Part shown: in pieces, positions 20,591 through 29,500 of the stretch | Numbering within the stretch: position 1 is the first letter of the stretch | Layout: every line of letters starts with the position of its first letter | NCBI GenBank assembly: GCA_039105265.1 | Contig: JAPFFF010000001.1 | Coordinates: 4,092,001-4,156,000, forward strand | DNA: 64,000 bases | Reading direction: 5' to 3' | From: Tritrichomonas musculus | Taxonomy: Eukaryota; Parabasalia; Tritrichomonadida; Tritrichomonadidae | Translations under genes and position numbers: made by a program | Notes under the pieces: generated by a model | What the model saw: the letters and a program-made list of their open reading frames with translations, nothing else | Database searches by the model: none | Told to the model about the DNA's origin: nothing

Positions 20591-20623
20591 ATTTCCTTTG
20601 GAAATACTCAGAACCATGTTCTG
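20591..20623. repeat. Double hairpin upstream of the 20542 gene
   Basis: ATTTCC-TTT-GGAAAT (20591-20605) and CAGAAC-CAT-GTTCTG (20609-20623), each a perfect 6-bp stem with a 3-nt loop, separated by ACT. It lies in the promoter flank of the minus-strand gene that starts at 20542. Confidence 0.6.
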
Positions 20624-20656
20624 TGAAAAGAAATGACAAAAAAAATGTTAATTGAT

Positions 20657-21091
20657 TTAATAAATTATACCAGATTGTGTATAATATACACCTCGAGAAT
20701 CATTAGTCCAATAAAGATTGTCAATATGATAATCAAATTTGTTATGATTAATATGATTAACAAATTTATAATTATTAGGATTTGGAATAAATTGTTTAGC
20801 GATTAATTCATGCTTTTTATATAATTTTCCGTTCAATTTAACATGAGGACAATTGTTCTTCATGATTTCTTCTAAAACATGTTCACCACGACCCCGTACA
20901 ATAATAAATGGAAATTCGGTTTGAATAAAATACATGTTTTCAAAATTAAGTAATGGAACGTAAGTAGTATCAGGTTCTGATTCATTATCAATATCAATCA
21001 TATTATATTCAATTCGTACACCATTAACAATTTCATAATATTTCAAATCATCATCAACATATATGTAACCAGAATCGTAATTTGTTGTCAT
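20657..21091 (-). CDS. HNH-type endonuclease (homing-endonuclease-like)
   Basis: A 144-residue protein whose C-terminal 55 residues match the HNH_3 pattern: LNGKLYKKHELIAKQFIPNP, then VNHINHNKFDYHIDNLYWTN. The His of NHINHN, the Asn residues and the final NL-W-TN are the usual landmarks of phage and NCLDV free-standing HNH nucleases. The N-terminal 85 residues are acidic and may be a targeting or regulatory part. Such enzymes cut DNA and can spread their own gene. It starts at the ATG reading MTTNYDSG, directly after a TATAAA-like element shared with the 20542 gene. The hairpin array begins about 80 bp upstream. Confidence 0.75.
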   Translation of the reverse strand: MTTNYDSGYIYVDDDLKYYEIVNGVRIEYNMIDIDNESEPDTTYVPLLNFENMYFIQTEFPFIIVRGRGEHVLEEIMKNNCPHVKLNGKLYKKHELIAKQFIPNPNNYKFVNHINHNKFDYHIDNLYWTNDSRGVYYTQSGIIY

Positions 21092-21171
21092 TTTATAGTG
21101 GAAAAAAAAAATTAAAAAAAAATTAAATTTGAAAAATTAATTTTTGAAAACTGAATTTTAAAATTGAATTC

Positions 21172-21448
21172 GAGTATGAGATTTCCCATAGTCAGTTTTG
21201 ACATTGGTTTTACAACTTGATTTTCAACATTTATTCATGTGGTAGAATTCTACCATTCGATTTGACATTGGTTCCAACATTTGGTTATCAACATTTATTC
21301 TAGAGGGGGAATTCCCCCTTTCGTTTTGACATTGGTTTTCATAGTTGGCTATCAACATTTATTCACTGGTCGGAATTCCGGCTAATGATTTTGATATTGG
21401 TTTCAGACCTTAGTTATCAACGTTTATTCGTGTAGGAGTTTTCTCCTA
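21172..21448. repeat. Array of five variable dyads with 64-65 bp period
   Basis: Five dyads are centred at about 21182, 21247, 21311, 21375 and 21440, so spacing is 65, 64, 64 and 65 bp. Stems are TATGAG/CCCATA (one mismatch), the perfect palindromes TGGTAGAATTCTACCA and AGGGGGAATTCCCCCT, TGGTCGG/CCGGCTA (with G-T pairs), and TAGGAG/CTCCTA. The scaffold between them is conserved: TTTGACATTGGTT, a variable part, then TATCAACATTTATTC. The stems differ completely yet each pairs. The array lies between two minus-strand Polinton genes. Confidence 0.8.
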
Positions 21449-21480
21449 GACGCAAAAAAAAAATAATTTTGTTAAGTAAT

Positions 21481-22198
21481 TTATTCCTGAAATTCATCAA
21501 AATAGGTTTCAATCATTTCATGTAAATCATCAAGTATTTCACGATTAATTGTAACAACATTTCCATTAATATTTACTTCAGTTTCATCAAAATTTTCACG
21601 AATAATGTTTTTAATATCATTGTTGCAAGACATCGAAATTGGTAGATTTTCTTTGAAAAACCATCTTTCATTCAAATCATCATAATGTGAACGAACTTTA
21701 TAAAAATAATCCTTATGTCTTCGAACAAGATGAAGTTTCAAATTTGCATTATCATCAGGAATTTGTAATAATGAGAGAGTAATGATAGTAATTTATTTTC
21801 TTTGATGATATCATGTTTCTGCAAGAAATTTTTATCAAAATTTGACCATTTTCGATAACAGATGTGAAATCATTAATGTAGTATTTCATAAAAATATGTA
21901 TATTTGAAAAATTTGAGCCAATTTCGATTTTAAATGAATATTTTAGATTTTTATATCTATGAAATGGTTCCATATCGTATAATTCAATTGAGATACTATC
22001 GAATTTTGAATTAATTAGTTCTAATGCTTTGTATTTATAATATGTAATATTTGCAAATTCAATGAATGAAATAAATTCAAAGAAAGGTTTGTCTTGAGGA
22101 ATAATATCAATCCTTTTGTCAGAGGTTTGTTTATTTTTATTTAAAATGAAAAATGTTTCATCTAAAGGTCTGACGTAATAAGGCTCTCTTTCAACCAT
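21481..22198 (-). pseudogene. Unknown Polinton gene region, probably broken
   Basis: Two adjoining open segments on the minus strand. The upstream one starts at an ATG reading MVEREPYYVRPLDE and looks beta-rich (FKIEIGSNFSNIHIF). The downstream one has no ATG and ends in an acidic helix (LDDLHEMIETYFDEF). The region looks like a damaged gene with about one break. I recognise no family. Confidence 0.45.
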
Positions 22199-23572
22199 TT
22201 ATTATGATAAACGGCCGTGGGAAAATACAAAACTGAAAGAATAATTCAAATTTTCAATAGTTTATTTTATTTTGAGAAAAAATTATATTTGAGACCATTT
22301 TAATTCAAATGCGATTCACTGCGTTATTTGAAATATTATAATATTTTAATTAATACTAAATCAATATCTTTATTAAAGTGTTTTTATTAAATTAAAAGCA
22401 CTTTTTTATATGGCTTAATTTTTGGACCTTTGGACGGAATATTTTTTTGGTCCATTGGACCTTATTAAAATTTTGTAAATTTGTACCCCAAAAAAATGAA
22501 ATGAAATGATATATTTTTTATCTTTTTTTTTCCTTTAAAATTTTATTTTTTTGAATAACTTTTTGAACTATTTTTTCAAAGCTACCAATCTAAAAATTCT
22601 CAAAAAATTGATAGAAAATATACATTTTTTTCCCAAAATTTCGTCTTTGTCTAAAAAAAATTCGCCGGGTCTAAATAGTTTTACATTTTGGTCCAAAAAA
22701 CCGATTTACCAGTTTTTGAATGCTTTACATGTTATTTAAATAAGTTTACATGGTCCAAAAAATCTTTTTTCTTTGGTCCATAATATTCTGAGATATTTTA
22801 GTATAAAAGTATTCAAAAATTTGAATACAAATTCATATGCTAATAATAAATATAAAATTTTATTAAAAAGAATCATTTTCGAAAGATTTATATTTGTGCA
22901 AGTATTTATTATTTGCCTAAAATATTAGAAGTACTGGCTTGCTTATATAATTACTAAGTTAATTAAGTTTATTGTAAATGTAAAATATTTTTTAAATATC
23001 TTGTTCAAAAAGATGAATCAAATGAAGCGCAAATGCTGATATTACCAACAAATCTATTAAAACACTAGATTGCGCACATCATTAAATCACTTTCTTAGAT
23101 TATTTGGTCCAAAATACATTTTTATACCAAAAAAGCAAAGAGAGCTTAATAAAATAAATTATTTATTAAAAAATAATGTCATTATACTCTTTTTTGCTTT
23201 CACTTCTTTAGTATGAATGAAATTTTATGCAATGAAAAGAATTTTGAAAATTTTTATCGTTTTTCTCTCAAAAAAATGGACCAACTTTTTACTCATCTAG
23301 GTCCAAAAATGAAGCCGTACTTTTTTATAAATATCAAAAATTTAAAAAGCATTTTAAAGTCAAGAAAAAGGGAAAGAATTACACTAGAACCAGAAAATTT
23401 GATGATTTTTGACCTTATATTAGCTACAACAGTTGTCCCATTTTCTGGTTTAAGTTTAATATTGATGAAATAGAATTACTGAATATTAATTTTATTTAGA
23501 TACATCATTTAAATAAATGTATATATTTATCTCATCATCAAATAAATCATTATAAAAACTGTATTCAATATT
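22199..23572. other. Non-coding stretch with repeated GGTCCA motifs
   Basis: No gene is supported. GGTCCA or its complement occurs many times between about 22420 and 23310, mostly as TTTGGTCCAAAA, including the inverted pair GGACCTTTGGAC and GTCCATTGGACC near 22430-22475. The stretch separates two parts of the Polinton and may be a decayed non-autonomous insertion, but I could not define ends. Confidence 0.4.
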
Positions 23573-24520
23573 CTATACTGACCGAAAGTAATTGGTTTCA
23601 AAATAATCTTGTTTAAATAATTCTCTTACTAAATTTGAAGATGATATATATGTACGATTTTTTTTCCAATGATTAACATTCCATTCTTTATCACGTTTAT
23701 CATCATCACACTCACTTAAATGTTTAATATAATATGTACTGAATCCCGTTATCTCTTCAATGAAATAATGTTTCTGAAATATGTTAAATTGATGAGTTCT
23801 TGATGGTTCAACTTCATCAACACCCATATAATTTTTACGTTTACCATCATTCGTTGATTTAACTGTTTTCTTTATATTTTTACCACTATCACTTTCATCA
23901 ATGTATGTCACTTTTATATGTATTCCAAATTCCATGCACAATTCATTAAGGGAACTCTATGATAAATATCCATTCTGAATCCTCAAACGTATTTTATCCA
24001 ACGTAACTTTATCATAACATCCAGTCTGTTCCAACGCATATACAAAACAGCAATCATCTAATTTTTTTCTCTGCTTACCTTTATCATTCATCAATGAATC
24101 AAATATTTGTTATTTCTTTAGATATTCAACTACTCTTTTTGGTACTGTTTCTTTTGTTAAATATTGGGAAAATGAACCATATACATCATTATTACCTTCA
24201 TATTTTTCATATAACGAGAAACTCAATGATGTAAACAACGACCATGCTGGTAATTCTTCTCCTCCTTCCTCATAAAAATATTCTGGTGCTGTACTATCTA
24301 TGTCAAATACAAAGTTTTCTTCAGTAAAGTTATTCATCAATTTATTGAATATTTCTGGTGTTAAAGGTTTCGTTATCCATCTTCCACCAACCTAGAATTT
24401 AATTTTATACATCTGTATTATTGGTAATTTCGCTATTGATTCTTCAAAGAATTCTTTCAATTTTGGGAATATGAATTATGCATTGATGAATTTTTTAATT
24501 ACTTTGTTCATTCTAATGAA
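23573..24520 (-). pseudogene. Fragment of Polinton protein-primed DNA polymerase B
   Basis: Open pieces on the minus strand include HQFNIFQKHYFIEEITGFST and a later ISSSNLVRELFKQDYF segment, which match the pattern seen early in Polinton polymerase B. The palm domain motifs (such as DTDS) are absent from the window, so most of the gene is lost. The fragment is badly broken, with several breaks. It marks the polymerase end of the Polinton. Confidence 0.6.
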
Positions 24521-25386
24521 GAAGATCAGTTAAAATCAATTGCAAAGTTCAAAATTGCATGCTAGAAATCAGCTGATAAGATGATGAAGAAAAACAGATT
24601 CTTTAAATAAATATTCAAAGTTTATAGATTTTTTTTGTATTTTATGATAATATATATGTTCTTTTATATTGATTAAAGAATAAACTTTTTTTGTTGCTCG
24701 TTTGTTGCTTCTTGCTGATTCAATCAGAAATTCTGTTGCTTCTTGTAGCGTTCAAGCTTGTTAGTGGAAGTATGAAAACATATACACTCTCTAATTCATA
24801 TTTGTTAAAGTAATCGTTGCTCGTTTGTTGCTTCTTGCTGATCATTTATTGGCAATGGAGCATATCTAAATCTTACATCTTATATGAGCATAAAACACAT
24901 ATAAAATAGCTGGCTCGATTCAGCAAAACTTCTCCGCAAAGAGAAAGAGATAGAAATCTACTTCAAAAAACCAATAAATAATGAAAAAAAGCGCGCTTTT
25001 TTTTTTTTTACTGATTTGACCTAAGAAAGATCAATTTTTCACCTCTTTACAAAAATTTTATTGAAATTGAATTCCCCTCAGAAAAAATAATCATGCTTCA
25101 TTCAAAAATTATTCTGTTAATATTTGGTCCACCATTCAAAAAGTGGAAGGTGAGTTTGAATAAAATTTTATTCAGCCAACACTACAGGTTTTATGAAAGA
25201 ACGTTATTTATTCAGATTTTAATATTTAATCTTATATTATCTTATGCCTATTTTATTCTATGTAAATGAATAAAAAGCAAACTTATCATTTTATCATATC
25301 TCTATTTCAAAGTAATTTATCATTTTATATTTTCTCTGAAAAATTGAAATAATGTTAAAATTTGAGAGTTTTTCAAATATGTCATT
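24521..25386. other. Intergenic region with a short direct repeat
   Basis: No gene is supported. A 27-bp direct repeat, GTTGCTCGTTTGTTGCTTCT plus TGCTGAT, occurs at 24693-24719 and 24816-24842, with a partial copy (GTTGCTTCTTG) at about 24734. The right end of the Polinton probably lies near the start of this stretch, and the U2AF35 promoter at its end. Confidence 0.5.
25373..25386 (+). promoter_or_regulatory. TCAAAT-type initiator before U2AF35
   Basis: TTTTCAAATATGTCATT stands directly before the ATG. The same TCAAA(T/C)A motif appears 10-20 bp before the starts at 26532, 36178 and 49233, as expected for a parabasalid initiator. Position of the transcription start is inferred. Confidence 0.45.
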
Positions 25387-26061
25387 ATGACTTCTGCTCC
25401 TAAAGTAGCCTCAGACGAAAGAGATCCAAATTTATGTCCATTCTTTGATAAAACAGGAACATGCAGTAAAGGTGACTTATGTAACAAATCTCACAAAGAT
25501 GTACCAATTTCTCGAGCAATCGTTTTGCATCATATATTTCCTGATCCAGACGCTTTTATTTCTATGTTACCATCTGGTGTCCTTACTATGGAGCCAGAAA
25601 CAAAGAAAAGGCTTGTTGACGCTTTCTTTATAGATGTTGCTTGTATGCTTATGCAATTTGGCCAGCTTGATGATATGATTCTTTGTTCAAATAGAACTGA
25701 TCATTTGGTAGGAAATGTTATCGCTTTGTTTCATGATTCAAATGCATCTCTTGCTGCTAAAACTTTTCTTGATGGTCAATATTACGCTGGAAGAAAAATT
25801 CAAGTTAGTTTTGTGCCAATTCCAAGGTTATCACTTACAATTTGTCATAACGTCGACAATGAACAATGCCAACTTGGAAATATGTGTAACTTTGTTCACC
25901 CTCTTGAACCATCTTCATTAATTTTCAATCAAATCTTCCCCAAAGCGGCCAAAGCAGTTGCAACTCCACTTCGAAATCCAAAGAAAAAGAGGTTTATTGA
26001 TAATCCAAATGATGCTTTATACAATAAAACAATGCAAAAAATTGTTATCAAGCCTATTTAA
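25387..26061 (+). CDS. U2AF small subunit (U2AF35-like) splicing factor
   Basis: A 224-residue protein with the U2AF35 plan: CCCH zinc finger, UHM-type RRM, second CCCH zinc finger. Finger 1 is CPFFDKTGTCSKGDLCNKSH near residue 18 (C-x8-C-x5-C-x3-H) and finger 2 is CHNVDNEQCQLGNMCNFVH near residue 158 (C-x7-C-x5-C-x3-H). Between them, FIDVACMLMQFGQLDDMILC and later GRKIQVSFVPI fit the RRM strands. U2AF35 reads the AG at 3' splice sites with U2AF65 in the nucleus. The arginine-serine tail of animal proteins is missing; the end is short and basic, as in other protists. The start is the only ATG near a TCAAA initiator motif. A strong hairpin overlaps the stop codon. Confidence 0.92.
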   Translation: MTSAPKVASDERDPNLCPFFDKTGTCSKGDLCNKSHKDVPISRAIVLHHIFPDPDAFISMLPSGVLTMEPETKKRLVDAFFIDVACMLMQFGQLDDMILCSNRTDHLVGNVIALFHDSNASLAAKTFLDGQYYAGRKIQVSFVPIPRLSLTICHNVDNEQCQLGNMCNFVHPLEPSSLIFNQIFPKAAKAVATPLRNPKKKRFIDNPNDALYNKTMQKIVIKPI

Positions 26062-26099
26062 TTAAAAAGAATGCTATGAAATGGCATTTTTAATTAAAT
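26056..26099 (+). terminator. Hairpin overlapping the U2AF35 stop codon
   Basis: ATTTAATTAAAAA...ATGC pairs with GCATTTTTAATTAAAT around a 9-nt loop, giving about 16 pairs with a small bulge. The TAA stop lies within the left arm. It could mark the mRNA 3' end or affect termination; role is inferred. Confidence 0.4.
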
Positions 26100-26531
26100 A
26101 GATTAATGATGAAAATTTTGTTTTTTATTGGATCATTTTATTTACAACTTATACTCTAAGTCAAACTTCATACAGAGAATTAAAAAAATTATTATATAAA
26201 TATATATTCAAAATAGCTTTAAAGAAAATTTCTTCTTAGATCTTTTATCATTTATCATTATCAACTCTAGAAATGTATTTTGGATTTATTGGATCAGATT
26301 TTCTATATCAGCTAATAATTTTGTTTTATTAACTTTATTATTTAAGAATATGGAATAGATAATATTTGCATTATTTTAAAATTCTTATAAATCTAATTTT
26401 CATATATTATAATGATTTTTCTCTTGAGTCAAATGTATTTTAGCTATTTAATTTAATTACTTAGGTTTTATTTTGCGTTTTTATTAATCAATTTTGTTTT
26501 CAGTTACTTATTTTCAAATAAAAAACTGAAG
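26100..26531. other. Intergenic region upstream of surface protein
   Basis: AT-rich DNA with no gene seen. It should hold the promoter of the downstream gene; TTTTCAAATAAAA, a TCAAA-type initiator, lies at 26511-26523, about 16 bp before the ATG at 26532. Confidence 0.45.
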
Positions 26532-29500
26532 ATGGTCAATTATTCAAAATTTAACAAAAAAATTGGCTTGGTTATCACAATTTTCATTTTCACAACCAAA
26601 ATGCTATTTGCCTTTTTTTTCGTATCAGTTTTTAGTTTTCAACCACCAAGCGCACGAAAATTTGAAAATACATTCTGTATTTGTAAAGGAAATGAAACGT
26701 ACTGCAGTAGAATGTGCCGTGACTTTCATCGCATAAACACTTTCTCAGGGAAGAAAATATACGAAGCAATCAATGATATTGATCCTAGCGAAGTTATTTA
26801 TTTCCTTGTGGCTGGATCTACATTTGATGATACGGAAAATATGCCAATTTTCAATCTTACTCGTTTTCAGCATCGCTCATTTGTTGTTGAGCCTGCATCT
26901 CCACTGGATAGGGAATCTATCATTCTTTATCCTGGCCATCTTGATGCAGATCTTTCTCACACTTTTAGAAATCTCAACATTTATTTGGACGATAAAGGAA
27001 CCTACGACTTTTACTACTTAAAACTCAGAAATTGTGAATTTTATTGCACAGATAGTGATGATATTGACTTTGAACAAGATATAATTGATACTGATTTTGA
27101 ATCAATTTATGGTATGCCAATCCATATTTTCAGATCTCCAACACTTGGAGCAACAATTGTATTAAATAGAACTGTTAGTGATATTGAGTTCTGGGATGAT
27201 TATACCCTTGTTTTTAAATCGACTAACCCACAAACGAAAAATAAGACGGAAGCATCTTTTTCATTCAGCCAAATCAGAAGTAGAATTGGAAATTCAACAA
27301 TTAAATTATCGAGTCCTAAAATCAACATGACTTTCCACTCCTATCCAGACAACGAAGAATTTTTCCCCAAATTAACTTTTGAAATGAGAAGAACATCAAG
27401 CATTTATTTTGATTTCCCAATTGATGGTGATTTTCATGAATCAATGAATCTTGAAGATAGAATAACTTTCAAGCATTCTACATATGGTCTTTATATCTAT
27501 TCTCGAGAAGGAACTTTGGCTCCAACCTTCAAGCATGAAGGTACTGGTCCATTTCTCCGTAATGATAAGCCTGTTGTCTATCATGACACGTATTGCTTAT
27601 GCAATAACGAAACTCTTGGAAAAGCCAAGTGCGAGGAGAAATGCGGTTCTACACCATTTGTTCCATTTTCTGAAATTGAATACACTGTCATTGGAAATTA
27701 TAAAGATTCTTTGAAATACATAATTGCTGGAAGTGACGACACAAACAAAAATGAAGATAACGTTAAAGTGGTGAAAAGTATGCCAGTTTTTGATATTGAG
27801 CACTTTAAAGATAAAAATTTAACAGTTTATGGTATGACAAAGAATGAACATATTCGTATTATTGGTGATACTACTGATGACCCTACAGATGATGTCGGAT
27901 ATCATCGATTTTCATCAATAACAATTCATACAATTGACTCTTTCTCATTCCCAGATGTAACATTATATAATATTGTTTTTGCTTTTGATGAATCAGGTGC
28001 ACAGAAAGCAAACAAGACTGCTAATGAAATAGCAAATCTTGGATTCCTAAATACTACTCATTTAGAAATTGATTATACATCTCTTAAGCAAGTTCAATCA
28101 AAGAAAATTCCAATTATTGCACCACTTTACGGATTTGAAGTTCATACTACAAATATTCTTAAAGGTGATTTCCCTCTTAAAATAATCAATAAAACGACAG
28201 TCCAAGTTGCTGAAGTTATTATTCCAATTCGTAGTCATACACTATTCGAACTTTACTGTGGTGGCTCATTAAGTATTCAGCTTGACCCAACATTCCCTAA
28301 TACAGTTAATGATTTCCCGAAGACCAAAATTGTTTTAGAAGGTGATGAAAATTCTATTAACTTTATTGGAAAATGGGATGAGCATTTGTCAACACTTACA
28401 TCAAAGATAATTGCTTATCATGGTGATAATCCTCTATACTCATATGGCGATTTTGATGGAACAAAGTCTAAGTTTAATCCACCAGCTATTGCTCATGATG
28501 GGACAGGTGCATATTACGTAAATGGTTTGCTCACAAATTATCATTCATGCTATTGTATCTGTGAAGGAACTCTTTGTGAAGATTATTGTAAAAAATATGC
28601 TGAAGATGCTCCTATCGTCAACTTTTCAGAATCATCAATATCGGCTACGGCAATAGGAAATCCAACAAGAATGATTGAATATGTTATTGTTGGCTCTGGA
28701 GAAGCATTTGGAAGGAGACCTTTCTTTGGCTTGCACGATTATCAATACAGATCCTTCATGATTACTAATGGAGATTCTGAAACAAAGCAATATATATCAA
28801 TTGAAGGAGCTCTAGACGATCCAGATGCAATTTCTTCTGTTTCTCATATCTTCCGAAATATCAATATTATGCTTGCCAACCCTGGGTACTATACATTTAA
28901 TAATCTTGAGCTTTACAACTGCGATTTTGAAAAGTATACTCCAAGTTCAACTGGTTCAAGTTCAGCCAAACTTCTTGACAGTAAAACGTTCCATCTTAGG
29001 CAGTATGGAATGAGAGCTGATTTGCACTCACTAAGAAGTCTTCAAGATAATAAACTATTAAGTCCATGTTCACTCTACTTGACAGTTGATGGTGATCATG
29101 ATCTAACAATGATTTCCATTGAAGATACAAATATAGTCAAGCTTCATTCAAATTCAGCACATGACGATGACGACGATAAAAATGGTAAAAACACTAAATC
29201 TGACGAACCTATCACAATTGACTCATCTCATCTTATTGATAATGGACCTACATACATATCTCATGTCGGCAACAGTTATGATAATCCATTGATCGTTCGC
29301 TGGAATGCTCGTGATTCAATATTTCACCATGATGATATTCCATTAATGAACATTGATGTTAGTGGAACAGATGGCGATGAAGCTTTCATTCAATTCGATG
29401 GAAGATCTTGGACTGACAAATTCCATAATCTTACATCTCGCATTACAGTTATTCACGGATTGTTAGACATTCATATCATGACACCTGTCAAAGATCTTCA

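Larger units (their letters stand above)
6550..24520. mobile_element. Decayed Polinton/Maverick element
   Basis: This is a fossil Polinton. Recognisable parts are a retroviral-type integrase (13.4-14.8 kb), an A32/FtsK-like packaging ATPase (19.2-20.1 kb), a capsid-like gene region (14.9-16.9 kb), a fibre-like gene region (7.3-9.5 kb), an HNH endonuclease gene (20.7-21.1 kb), and a fragment of protein-primed polymerase B (23.6-24.5 kb), with about a dozen small unknown genes between. Several genes are open and several are broken; I estimate six to ten breaks overall, plus loss of most of the polymerase. I could not match terminal inverted repeats, so both ends are approximate. Open frames in many genes suggest moderate age; the polymerase end is more decayed. 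Its scattered paired hairpins and the 65-bp hairpin array are listed separately. Confidence 0.85.

Noticed and set aside
21172-21448. CRISPR array
   Set aside because: The regular period suggests it, but the variable parts are short palindromes rather than spacers, the organism is a eukaryote, and no cas gene is near.
23213-23473. 86-codon plus-strand frame
   Set aside because: Lies in the GGTCCA-rich non-coding stretch, with unconvincing composition and no neighbour support.
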